From: Candidatus Gastranaerophilales bacterium
GTDB taxonomy: Bacteria; Cyanobacteriota; Vampirovibrionia; Gastranaerophilales; Gastranaerophilaceae
Direction: 5' to 3'
Assembly: GCA_944323135.1 (NCBI GenBank)
Contig: CALURI010000010.1
Coordinates: 25,801 to 89,800, forward strand
Length of the DNA: 64,000 bases
Below, one piece after another: positions 35,168 to 43,659 of the stretch. The first letter of the stretch is position 1; the number at the start of each line of letters is the position of its first letter. The notes under the pieces are model-generated. The model was not told the DNA's origin. It ran no database searches and worked only from the letters and a program-made list of their open reading frames with translations. A program made the position numbers and the translations under genes.

Positions 35168-37765
35168 TTATCCTTTTTTAAAAACAATTTCATCATTTTC
35201 AACATCTATTATAACTTTATCAGCTCTGATAAATTTCTGAGACAAAATTTGTTTTGATAAAGGATTTTCAATCAGTTGTCTTATTACACGTTTTAAAGGT
35301 CTTGCACCATAAACCGGATTGAACCCGCGTGTAGCCAAAAATTCTTTTGCATCATCTGTTATTTCAAATTCAATTTCCTGATCTTTCAAAAGTCTTCTCA
35401 AATAATCCATTTGAATATCAACTATTTGAGTCAAATCTCTCATATTTAAAGCTCTAAAGAATATAGTTTCATCTATTCTGTTTAAAAATTCAGGTTTAAA
35501 TCTGCTTCTCAAAACTTCTAAGACTTTTTCCTTTGTTTCCTCAAAATTTTGAGTAGAACCGATTGAATTTAATGTACTTTCAAGAATAATATCACTTCCG
35601 ATATTTGAAGTCATAATAATCAAAGTATTTTTAAAATCAACAGTTCTTCCTTTTGAATCAGTCAAACGACCGTCATCGAATATTTGTAACATAATATTGA
35701 AAACATCCGGGTGAGCCTTTTCAATTTCATCAAAAAGTACAACCGAATAAGGTTTTCTTCTGACAGCTTCAGTTAATTGACCTCCTTCATCATAACCTAC
35801 ATACCCCGGAGGAGCTCCGACCAATCTTGATACATTGTGTTTTTCCATATATTCAGACATATCAATACGAATTAGAGCATCTTCATCATTAAACATAAAT
35901 TCTGCCAATGATTTAGCAAGCTCAGTTTTACCAACACCTGTCGGACCTAAGAATAAGAAAGTCCCGATTGGACGTTTAGGATCTTTTAAACCTGAACGTG
36001 CGCGGCGAATTGCATCTGATACCGTATCTACTGCTTCTTCTTGACCTACTAAACGTTTATGAAGAATTTCTTCCATATTCAGAAGTTTTTGTTTTTCACT
36101 TTCTACAAGCTTATTTACAGGAATACCTGTCCACTTGCTTACAACATTTGCAATATCTTCATCATCTATTTCTTCTTTCAACAATTTATTATCTGCTTTT
36201 TCTTTATTTTGAGCAGCTTTTAATTGTTTTTCAAGTTCAAGAAGTTTACCGTACTTAAGTTCTGCTGCTGTTTGTAAATCAGTATTACGTTCGGCTTCTT
36301 CTATTTTATTTTTAACTTTTTCAATTTCTTCTTTGATACCAGCTTCACCTGTAATAGATGCTTTTTCTTGCTCCCATTGAGCTTTTAGTTTCACGATTTT
36401 TCCTTCTAATTCATCTATTTGTTTTGTCAAATCTTCAACTTTTACTTTTGCATCTTCGTCATCTTCTTTTTTCAATGCCTCGCGTTCAATTTCAAGTTGG
36501 ATTTTTTGACGCATCATTTTATCAATTTCTTCCGGCATTGAATCAATTTCTATACGCAAAGAAGATGCTGCTTCATCTATTAAATCTATAGCTTTATCTG
36601 GTAAAAATCTATCTGTAATATATCTGTCTGATAACTTTGCAGCTGCTATTAAAGCGCTGTCTAAAATTCTTATACCATGGTGAACTTCATATTTTTCTTT
36701 CAAACCTCTCAAAATAGAAATTGTATCTTCTACTGATGGTTCACCTACCAAGACCGGTTGAAATCTTCTTTCTAATGCCGGATCTTTTTCAATATATTTA
36801 CGATACTCATTAATCGTAGTTGCACCTATTGTCCTTAAAACCCCGCGCGCCAGCATTGGTTTTAATAAATTTCCTGCATCCATTGAGCCTTCTGTTGCGC
36901 CTGCACCGACTACCGTATGTAATTCATCTATAAACATAACAATTTCGCCGTTTGAATCTTCAACTTCTTTCAAAACAGCTTTCAAACGTTCTTCAAATTC
37001 TCCTCGGAATTTTGCACCTGCAACTAAAGCGCCCATATCAAGAGAAACAAGTTTTACATCTTTTAAACTTTCAGGTACATCTCCACGAACAATACGCTGA
37101 GCAAGTCCTTCAACAATTGCGGTTTTCCCAACACCGGGTTCCCCAATTAATACAGGATTATTTTTTGTACGTCTATTTAATACTTGAATAATTCTTCTCA
37201 CTTCCTCGTCACGGCCAATTACAGGATCTAATTTACCCTTTCTTGCAAAGACTGTTAAATCAGTTGAAAATTTTTCTAACGCTTTCATATTTTCTTCTGC
37301 ATTTTTGTTATCCACTTTTTTATTACCTCTTATTTTTTTCATAACATTTAGAACTTTTGCAGCATCTACGTTATAATTTTTCAATAGTAACTGAATCGGA
37401 CTGTTATCAAGTCTTGTCATAGCCAATAATATCGATTCAGCACTTATAAATTCATCCTTAAACTCCTCAGCCTGCTGTCCTGCAAGATCTAACAATCTAT
37501 AAGTAATTGTAGATAAAAAAACCTGACCGGAAGGCGGACCTGATATAGTCGGGAAAGAATTCACAACGGATACTACTTTATCAATAAAACCTTGATTTAA
37601 AAGCTTAAGTTCTGTTAAATAATCTTTTATTGCACCACTATCTTTTATCATGGCAAGCATTATATGCTCAGGCTGCATTTCTGAATTTCTGTGTTCCTGC
37701 ATAATTGCGCCGGCAGAATTTAAAAGTTCCTGAGAATAATTAGTAAACTTTTCAAAATTTGGCAT
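35168..37765 (-). CDS. clpB: ATP-dependent disaggregase ClpB
   Basis: 865 residues from ATG 37765, preferred over an in-frame TTG three codons upstream because AAAGGAG lies 9 nt before it. Double Clp_N repeat (1-150), AAA1 with GEPGVGKT, coiled-coil M domain (~405-525, including [14 protein letters not shown]), AAA2 with GPTGVGKT, and the ClpB C-terminal domain. There is no IGF loop for ClpP, as expected for ClpB. It works with DnaK in disaggregation. No CIRCE or HrcA site is evident in the short upstream space. Confidence 0.97.
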   Translation of the reverse strand: MPNFEKFTNYSQELLNSAGAIMQEHRNSEMQPEHIMLAMIKDSGAIKDYLTELKLLNQGFIDKVVSVVNSFPTISGPPSGQVFLSTITYRLLDLAGQQAEEFKDEFISAESILLAMTRLDNSPIQLLLKNYNVDAAKVLNVMKKIRGNKKVDNKNAEENMKALEKFSTDLTVFARKGKLDPVIGRDEEVRRIIQVLNRRTKNNPVLIGEPGVGKTAIVEGLAQRIVRGDVPESLKDVKLVSLDMGALVAGAKFRGEFEERLKAVLKEVEDSNGEIVMFIDELHTVVGAGATEGSMDAGNLLKPMLARGVLRTIGATTINEYRKYIEKDPALERRFQPVLVGEPSVEDTISILRGLKEKYEVHHGIRILDSALIAAAKLSDRYITDRFLPDKAIDLIDEAASSLRIEIDSMPEEIDKMMRQKIQLEIEREALKKEDDEDAKVKVEDLTKQIDELEGKIVKLKAQWEQEKASITGEAGIKEEIEKVKNKIEEAERNTDLQTAAELKYGKLLELEKQLKAAQNKEKADNKLLKEEIDDEDIANVVSKWTGIPVNKLVESEKQKLLNMEEILHKRLVGQEEAVDTVSDAIRRARSGLKDPKRPIGTFLFLGPTGVGKTELAKSLAEFMFNDEDALIRIDMSEYMEKHNVSRLVGAPPGYVGYDEGGQLTEAVRRKPYSVVLFDEIEKAHPDVFNIMLQIFDDGRLTDSKGRTVDFKNTLIIMTSNIGSDIILESTLNSIGSTQNFEETKEKVLEVLRSRFKPEFLNRIDETIFFRALNMRDLTQIVDIQMDYLRRLLKDQEIEFEITDDAKEFLATRGFNPVYGARPLKRVIRQLIENPLSKQILSQKFIRADKVIIDVENDEIVFKKG

Positions 37766-37864
37766 ACATGTCAACTCCTTTACAAAAACTCTTATAATTA
37801 TATTTTAACGTTAAATTTGTAAAAGTCAGCGAAATTAATGTTTAATTAATTATTCATATTGATA

Positions 37865-38177
37865 AAAAAAATCGTAAATAATAAAAACATAAGTTTTAAT
37901 TATATCAGGAGGTAATATTATGGATAGAGAAGAGCCCCCCCCCAGAAAGACGTATACTAGGCAAGGGATTTCAAGATTTTAAAAATTTTTGTGATTTTGC
38001 ACTTTATATTCTCATTAAAAAGATGCATAATGAAGTTATGAATTACATTAGGAGAGTTTTTTATTTTTTACACATATACAGAACACGATACTGTGCATTT
38101 ACTCTTGCTGAGGTATTAATTACACTTGGAATTATCGGTGTTGTTGCAGCTTTGACTATGCCGACACTGATTCAAAA
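37865..38177 (+). repeat. Duplicated 5' cassette of prepilin genes, copy B
   Basis: Direct repeat of 33340-33662, about 4.5 kb away with clpB and others between. Both carry AGGAGG-N7-ATGGATAGAGAAGAG, a C tract, 78 nt from tract-proximal GAA to the next in-frame ATG, and the prepilin helix. Confidence 0.8.
37920..37943 (+). repeat. C9 tract and out-of-frame SD/ATG of prepilin 3
   Basis: ATG 37920 (SD AGGAGG) runs five codons to 9 C (37935-37943), then to TAA after 20 codons. With 8 or 11 C the frame opens into the pilin, reading ERRILGKGFQDFKNF onward, similar to copy 2. Confidence 0.7.
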
Positions 38178-38814
38178 TTATCAGAAAAAAAAGGCGGTTA
38201 CACAATTAAAAGCGGCTTATTCTATACTTTCACAAGCTTTTGAAAGAGCAAAAGCTGATTACGGAGATATGGAATATTGGGGAATGGAAAGTTGGAAAGG
38301 ACAAACAACTAATTCTACTGCTTATGTTAAAGACTTCATTGAAACTTATTTTTTGCCTTATATAAAACCATTAAAAAATTATGGAACCACAACAATGGAA
38401 AATATAGGCTACGATAATATTTATAACCTCGATAAAAGTTTTAATAATGGCAGTAAGAGCAGCCAAAAATACATTATCTCACTCTCAAACGGCACACTAT
38501 CTGCATTTAGTCTTGACGGTCATTGTGATACTTATCATAAAGACAGTAACGGGAATACTGTATGTGATTCACCATGGTACTTTACAAACATTTATATTAT
38601 TGTAGACACTAACGGTATACAAAAACCTAATACTTATGGTAAAGATATTTTTGTAATGACAGCAACAAATAACAAGTTTAAGTTTTATAGCTACTCAAAT
38701 AATGAAAATGACAGAACACAACTACTAAAATATTGCAGTAAAGGGAACAGCGAAAACAGAATGTGCGGCCGATTGATTCAACTTGACGGCTGGGAAATTA
38801 ATTATGAATGGTAG
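38023..38814 (+). CDS. Prepilin-like protein 3, tract-controlled
   Basis: 263 residues. Prepilin signal A-FTLAEVLITLGIIGVVAA. The C-terminus is CSKGNSENRMCGRLIQLDGW with the shared Cys-x(n)-Cys...DGW ending. A conserved pilin-like segment YIIVDTNGIQKPNTYGKDIF precedes it. An alternative start is ATG 38038, after TTTATA-N17-CATAAT with a 6-nt gap, weaker than in copy 2. The 3' end overlaps the end of the convergent membrane-protein gene by 17 nt. Solitary gene. Confidence 0.82.
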   Translation: MHNEVMNYIRRVFYFLHIYRTRYCAFTLAEVLITLGIIGVVAALTMPTLIQNYQKKKAVTQLKAAYSILSQAFERAKADYGDMEYWGMESWKGQTTNSTAYVKDFIETYFLPYIKPLKNYGTTTMENIGYDNIYNLDKSFNNGSKSSQKYIISLSNGTLSAFSLDGHCDTYHKDSNGNTVCDSPWYFTNIYIIVDTNGIQKPNTYGKDIFVMTATNNKFKFYSYSNNENDRTQLLKYCSKGNSENRMCGRLIQLDGWEINYEW

Positions 38815-39178
38815 AATTTTTACTATCAAAAGCAGTTAAAAATGCAATAGGAATCATACCTATTGATGCTCCTCCAAAATATAATAAAGGGACTGCAATA
38901 ATCGTTAAAAGAACTGCTTGAAAAGAATTAAAAATATTTTTGGCAGAAATTATTGTAATCGAAAGCACTACTCCATATAAAATTGCCATTAAAGGTCCAT
39001 AAACAAGAGCTAATTTTGCCCCATCCTGAAAAGTTTGAGCATCAGGATAAAATATCGCAATTACCAAACCGCATATAATTCCAGCGACAAAAGCTCCAAA
39101 TATAGAGTAAAAAAGATAAAAGCCAAAAATTTCAACTCCTTTACGCTTAAAAGACAAATCAAACAAGTTCTTAAACAA
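38798..39178 (-). CDS. Small membrane protein, hypothetical
   Basis: 126 residues with about three to four hydrophobic helices (FYLFYSIFGAFVAGIICGLV, LALVYGPLMAILYGVVLSIT, VLLTIIAVPLLYFGG, SIGMIPIAFLTAF). No family recognised. It is 14 nt downstream of recO on the same strand and likely the last gene of that operon. Confidence 0.65.
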   Translation of the reverse strand: MFKNLFDLSFKRKGVEIFGFYLFYSIFGAFVAGIICGLVIAIFYPDAQTFQDGAKLALVYGPLMAILYGVVLSITIISAKNIFNSFQAVLLTIIAVPLLYFGGASIGMIPIAFLTAFDSKNSTIHN

Positions 39179-39192
39179 TTTTTACCTCTTTC

Positions 39193-39954
39193 TTATCTGA
39201 TTTCCTGCAAAATATCTGTAGAATTAAACTTTTTAGAAGAATGCATATCAATATATTCTTTCAAAAGTTTAAAACAAACATTACATACCTTCTCATTAGC
39301 CTTCTTGTCATAATCAGATTCGTAATCAAAATCAAACTGCAAACACGCATTTAAAAAATCCCTCAATTTATAATGCAAAACAGTATGCTGATTGTATTTT
39401 TCACTGCAATTTTTACATAAAATTCCACCCATTTGAGAAGAAAAATACATATTTTCCTCTTTTACAGGGGCGCCACAGCAAAGACAACAATCCAATTCGA
39501 TACCCAAACCTGATATCTGCATCATTTTTAATTGGAATTTAATAACAGTAATCATTATTTCAATATTATTTTCAGCATTACAAATCTTGTCCAAAGCTTT
39601 ATATAAAAGTTGATAAATTTCAGAAGAACAAGGGTCATCCTCTACACCGAAATTATTTACAACCTCGGAAATGTACATTGAATAAAAAATCTTATCCATA
39701 TTTTGACGTGTTTTATTAAATGTATTCAAAGCCTCTGCCTGACAAATTCTATCAAGATTTTTCCCCTTATAAAGCATAAGTTTATTAGCAACAAGTAAAT
39801 CCATTCTTGCGCCAAGTTTACTTTTAGGCTTTTTTACCCCCTTAGCAACCCCTCTTATTAAACCTTTTTCTTTTGAATACATAACAATAATCTTATCAGC
39901 TTCACTTAAATTATAAGCCTTAAGATTAATTGCATCAGTCACAAAATTATTCAT
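39193..39954 (-). CDS. recO: DNA repair protein RecO
   Basis: 253 residues. The OB-fold N-terminus is DAINLKAYNLSEADKIIVMY with KGLIRGVAKGVKKPKSKLG. The helical centre is LYKALDKI. The zinc site is CCLCCGAP plus GILCKNC. RecO loads RecA with RecR at gaps. 29 nt after pilT on the same strand. Confidence 0.94.
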   Translation of the reverse strand: MNNFVTDAINLKAYNLSEADKIIVMYSKEKGLIRGVAKGVKKPKSKLGARMDLLVANKLMLYKGKNLDRICQAEALNTFNKTRQNMDKIFYSMYISEVVNNFGVEDDPCSSEIYQLLYKALDKICNAENNIEIMITVIKFQLKMMQISGLGIELDCCLCCGAPVKEENMYFSSQMGGILCKNCSEKYNQHTVLHYKLRDFLNACLQFDFDYESDYDKKANEKVCNVCFKLLKEYIDMHSSKKFNSTDILQEIR

Positions 39955-39983
39955 ACAACTATCTCTTATATTTAAATCGTATG

Positions 39984-41102
39984 CTATTTCCCGTTATTAT
40001 ATCCGAAAGTACCGTGGAAAACACCTCTAAACATCTGTTGAAGTTCATTTTTATTATCAGAATATGACATAGCAACATCTTCTGTAATTAATTCTTGTTC
40101 ATATAAACGATATAAAGAAGCATTCATAGTAATCATGTTATTGAAAGAACCTTTCTTAACAAGTTCATAAATTTCTTCCAATTTATCTTTTTCAATAAAA
40201 TCTTTAACAGTCGGCGTAACAACAAGAACTTCACAAGCCGGACGACGACCTGAACCATTTGAAATAGGAACAAGTTTTTGAGAAACTGTACCACGTAAAA
40301 TAGAAGCAAGTTGTCCTCTAACAAATTCTCTGTCAGAAGGCTCATACATATTAACAATTCTGTTAACAGTCTGAATCGCATCATTTGTGTGAATTGTAGC
40401 AAATACAAGGTGACCTGTTTCTGCTGCTTTTAATGCTGCGGTTACAGTATCTTTATCTCTTATTTCACCGATAAATATAACATCTGGATCCTGTCTCAAT
40501 GCATATTTAATACCATCAGGGAAAGATGGAGTATCTATAAGAACCTGCCTTTGAGAAACAAGACATTTTTTATTCGTAAAAATAAATTCAACCGGATCTT
40601 CAATAGTTATTATATGTTTCGGATAATTGATATTTATATAATCTATTAAAGAAGCAATAGTTGTAGATTTACCTGAGCCTGTAGGCCCTGTGATTAATAC
40701 AAGTCCGTTATTCAATGTGGCAAACTGTTCAATAGATTCAGGCAACATCAATTCCGCTACTTTTTTAATATTATAAGGAATAGTTCTTATAACCAAAGCA
40801 CTTTTACCTAACTGGCGGCTTAAATTTACCCTGAAGCGGGAAACACCATGAATTTCGTATGCGAAATCAAGGTCAAATACTGAATTAACCTTCCCTTTGA
40901 AATGTACAGGAAGTAAAATATCATAAGCTATTGCAACATCATCTTCAGTCAAAACAGGCATGTCGACTTTTGTTATTTTACCGTCAATTCTTATTGCAGG
41001 ATGTTCGTCAACCTGTAAATGAACATCTGAAGCTCCAACTGCTACAGCTTTTTTTAAAAATGAAATTATATTAAATTTAGAACCTGAATAGTTTTCTGCC
41101 AT
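39984..41102 (-). CDS. pilT: Twitching motility retraction ATPase PilT
   Basis: 372 residues. N-terminal PAS-like domain; Walker A GPTGSGKS at 139-146; Asp box (ITIEDPVEF); Walker B region DPDVIFIGEIRD; His box ETGHLVFATIHTND. The PilT-specific AIRTIP-like segment reads VIRTIPYNI. It retracts type IV pili, which shows that the host has a dynamic pilus system and gives the four prepilin genes a plausible machine. No pilB or pilC is adjacent; recO follows. Confidence 0.93.
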   Translation of the reverse strand: MAENYSGSKFNIISFLKKAVAVGASDVHLQVDEHPAIRIDGKITKVDMPVLTEDDVAIAYDILLPVHFKGKVNSVFDLDFAYEIHGVSRFRVNLSRQLGKSALVIRTIPYNIKKVAELMLPESIEQFATLNNGLVLITGPTGSGKSTTIASLIDYININYPKHIITIEDPVEFIFTNKKCLVSQRQVLIDTPSFPDGIKYALRQDPDVIFIGEIRDKDTVTAALKAAETGHLVFATIHTNDAIQTVNRIVNMYEPSDREFVRGQLASILRGTVSQKLVPISNGSGRRPACEVLVVTPTVKDFIEKDKLEEIYELVKKGSFNNMITMNASLYRLYEQELITEDVAMSYSDNKNELQQMFRGVFHGTFGYNNGK

Positions 41103-41235
41103 GATAACCCTCTCTAATTTTTAGATTATACCATTTTTTCTAACTGTTGACAATAATTCATTTAATGTAACAAAAATGTAACAAACAAAATAAATCAGGA
41201 AATTTTTACTTCATAAAATACTTTATATAAATGTA

Positions 41236-41409
41236 AGGGAAATTTAAAATTTCATTCGGGAAAAATTAATAATCGGATATTAAATAAAATAATCTAATTC
41301 TTAAATGTGTAAGAATTAAAGATTAAAGAAAAGGTTTATATTTTATACTCTCTCTCTTAATATCCTCGTGTTTATTTAATGTTGCCTTTTTTCAGGCAAC
41401 TTTTTTTTT
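41236..41409 (+). ncRNA. Candidate structured RNA with its own terminator (family unknown)
   Basis: The 385-nt gap between pilT and the next gene contains nested pairing: GGATATTAA (41275-41283) with TTAATATCC (41357-41365), ATAAAATA (41284-41291) with TATTTTAT (41339-41346), AATC with GATT (41321), and TAATTCTTA (41295-41303) with TAAGAATTA (41310-41318). A GAAATT/AATTTC hairpin lies at the 5' side. The GTTGCC/GGCAAC terminator with a T9 run closes it on the + strand. A TTATAT -10 near 41223 would start it at ~41236. It could be a small RNA or the leader/attenuator of the gene at 41488. 6S RNA was considered but not shown. Confidence 0.45.
41381..41409 (+). terminator. Intrinsic terminator of the candidate RNA
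   Basis: GTTGCC / GGCAAC with an 8-nt loop followed by nine T, reading on the + strand, 79 nt before the next ORF. Confidence 0.85.
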
Positions 41410-41487
41410 ATTAATTTCAATGTTACAAAAATTTACAATAAACATAATTTATGGCAATTAATTAAACAATAAAGCATTTATATAAAT

Positions 41488-42123
41488 ATGGTAGAAGGTA
41501 TTATTAATTTAACAAGAAAAGTCTTACCAAGACTCACTGCTAATGCAAAAGAAAATATCGCAAACATCAATTCTATGCCTGAAATGGTTTTAAACAAAAT
41601 GGTCCGTAACGGAGACAAAAGTATTCTCTATACAGATATGAACCAATGCAAAGCAGCAATTATCAGAAAAAAGGGGATTACAACAAGCTATACCGATGCA
41701 TTACATGGTTGTAATTCAGTCGGAGCTGCTATTAAACTGAAGAGCGGAGAAAATTTATTCGTACTATCCCACTACGTTCCGACAAATATTGACGGACAAG
41801 TTAATGCAATAAAAAAACAACTTGCGGCTTATGCCAGATTTATAAATAAAGACTGTAAGCCAAAATTATTTTTTAACATAAGAGGTTTTGAAAATAACGG
41901 AAAACTTGAAGCAACACCAAATAATATTGTAGACAAAATTGTTGAATTGTTTAACGGAAAATTCAAAAAAGGGGTTGATTATATAATAACCCCTTACAAT
42001 AACGGAAAACGTCCAGCATTCTTTTCATCCGCAAATATTTTCCAATTTTCACCATCTGATACAAATAAATTGAAAATCACAAATGTCGGAGAACAAGAAA
42101 AATTTATAGATTTATCAATTTAA
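41488..42123 (+). CDS. Hypothetical protein with CheD-like deamidase motif
   Basis: 211 residues, no signal peptide. The core TDALHGCNSVGAAI...FVLSHYVPT resembles CheD (LGSCV...GGMxHxxLP). The spacing gives T69, C75 and H95, the order of the Thr-Cys-His active site of CheD-type glutamine deamidases (T21, C27, H44 in T. maritima). Up- and downstream residues are unassigned. No chemotaxis gene is near. There is no SD; a TATAAA box abuts the ATG. Its stop shares TTAA with the convergent trxB. A deamidase role is inference. Confidence 0.5.
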   Translation: MVEGIINLTRKVLPRLTANAKENIANINSMPEMVLNKMVRNGDKSILYTDMNQCKAAIIRKKGITTSYTDALHGCNSVGAAIKLKSGENLFVLSHYVPTNIDGQVNAIKKQLAAYARFINKDCKPKLFFNIRGFENNGKLEATPNNIVDKIVELFNGKFKKGVDYIITPYNNGKRPAFFSSANIFQFSPSDTNKLKITNVGEQEKFIDLSI

Positions 42124-43055
42124 GCTGAAACAGCCTCTTTGTGTGTTTCAAGATATTTTACGGCATAAACAGCTCCTACAGCTCCGTCAGAAGCTGCCGT
42201 GATCACTTGCCGCAACGGAGTAGTTCTAACATCCCCGATAGCGAAAACCCCATCAACAGAAGTTGACATTGTTTCATCAGTCATAATAAAACCTCTTGAA
42301 TCTTGTTCTAGCTGTCCGTTAAAAAGTTCAACATTCGGAGTCATGCCAATATAAGGGAATACCCCATTAACTGCTAAATTGGATAATTCTTTCGTTTTAA
42401 CGTTTTCCAAAACCACAGTATTTACAAGGCTGTCACCTTTTATTTCTTTCACTACTGAGTCCCAGATAAATTCAATTTTTTCATTTTTAAATGCTCGTTC
42501 TTGAACAATTCTGTCTGCTCTTAATTCATTTCGTCTGTGAATTACATATACTTTATCAGCAAATTTTGTCAAATACATAGCTTCTTCAACAGCGGCATTA
42601 CCTCCACCAACGACAGCAACAACTTTACTCTTATAAAATGCGCCGTCACAAACCGCACAGTAACTAACACCTCTGCCAACAAATTCTTTTTCACCCGGCA
42701 CATTTAGTTTCATCGGCTGTGCACCTGTTGCAATAATAATTGTTCCTGCACTAAATTCATATTCATTCGTAATAATTTTTTTATTTTTCAAATCAACACT
42801 TTGAATTTCCTGCATTGGGAATTTGTTAACCCCAAACTTATCTGCATGTTCCTCAAATTTTTCCATTAAATCAAAACCGCCAATTACCTGAAATCCTGGA
42901 TAATTTTCTAATTCCAAATAATTTGAAGGCTGACCTCCTAACATGTTTAAATCAACAATTGCTGTAGAAACAGCTCCGCGTGATGCATATATTGCGGCAG
43001 ATAAACCTGCGGGGCCGCCACCTAAAATTACCGTATCAAAACTTAATTGTTCCAT
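42120..43055 (-). CDS. trxB: Thioredoxin reductase
   Basis: 311 residues. FAD motif GGGPAG (12-17), redox pair C133-A-V-C136, NADPH motif VGGGNAAVEEA, and the C-terminal FAD site GVFAIGDVRTTPLRQ. It reduces thioredoxin with NADPH. SD GAGGA. Lies 9 nt after the secreted gene at 43065-43565 on the same strand. Confidence 0.95.
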   Translation of the reverse strand: MEQLSFDTVILGGGPAGLSAAIYASRGAVSTAIVDLNMLGGQPSNYLELENYPGFQVIGGFDLMEKFEEHADKFGVNKFPMQEIQSVDLKNKKIITNEYEFSAGTIIIATGAQPMKLNVPGEKEFVGRGVSYCAVCDGAFYKSKVVAVVGGGNAAVEEAMYLTKFADKVYVIHRRNELRADRIVQERAFKNEKIEFIWDSVVKEIKGDSLVNTVVLENVKTKELSNLAVNGVFPYIGMTPNVELFNGQLEQDSRGFIMTDETMSTSVDGVFAIGDVRTTPLRQVITAASDGAVGAVYAVKYLETHKEAVSA

Positions 43056-43064
43056 TTTCTATCC

Positions 43065-43565
43065 TCATTTTCCTGTAATACTCGTTCCTGAAATTTTTTC
43101 ACCTTTTAAAAGATAAATCGCCGTATCTTTTTTTATCAAAGAATTATCATGAATCGAAAAAGTTTCAAGAGTTAAATAATTTACACCTGTAAAGGTATTG
43201 CCGGTAAGTTTTAAATCAACTGTATCAGTCAATTTTTTATTACCTTCATAAGAACCTGTTTTGGTAAATCTTATAATATTTCCCTCAACATAATCCAGTT
43301 TAACAGTAGCACTCGCTCCTGTAAACGGGTTGTTTAGATTTATGACGTCACCTGTTCTGGATAAGTTCCAAAAATCAACTGCCTGAGGTTTAAAATTAAC
43401 ACTACCTGACTGTTCTGAAATTTTAGCCACTACCCGCCAATTTCCATAAAATGAATCCGGAACAGAACCGGTTAATGAAACCCCTGCTTTTAAAGTTTGA
43501 GCAGAAACAGAAACACCTGCTAGCATAATAAATATAACTAAAAATCTTTTAAACATATTTATCAT
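43065..43565 (-). CDS. Secreted hypothetical protein
   Basis: 166 residues. Signal peptide (MINMFKRFLVIFIMLAGVSV, cleaved after SA). The mature beta-rich domain is FYGNWRVVAKISEQSG, VDFWNLSRTGDVINLNNPFT and GNTFTGVNYLTLETFS. The layout resembles small lipocalin-like or META-like envelope domains, but I cannot assign one. The -10 TAAAAT is 6 nt before ATG 43565, supporting this start. Precedes trxB and probably shares its transcript. Confidence 0.65.
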   Translation of the reverse strand: MINMFKRFLVIFIMLAGVSVSAQTLKAGVSLTGSVPDSFYGNWRVVAKISEQSGSVNFKPQAVDFWNLSRTGDVINLNNPFTGASATVKLDYVEGNIIRFTKTGSYEGNKKLTDTVDLKLTGNTFTGVNYLTLETFSIHDNSLIKKDTAIYLLKGEKISGTSITGK

Positions 43566-43577
43566 TTAATTATTTTA
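43566..43577 (-). promoter_or_regulatory. Leaderless promoter of the secreted gene/trxB
   Basis: TAAAAT (43577-43572) followed by AATTAA and the ATG at 43565, with no SD. Confidence 0.5.
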
Positions 43578-43659
43578 CAACAATTTTCAACAAATACAAT
43601 AGATAAGATATACAGAACATCTTATTACTGAATAACATGCATAAATAGAGCTATAAATA

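Noticed and set aside
35835..37191. Several open frames antisense to clpB
   Set aside because: They have no SD or recognisable domain and lie entirely within clpB, which is intact; they reflect codon bias of the sense gene.
41236..41409. 6S RNA assignment for the structured region
   Set aside because: Size fits, but I cannot show the central bubble flanked by the expected closing stem, and a separate terminator hairpin is present; left as unknown RNA.
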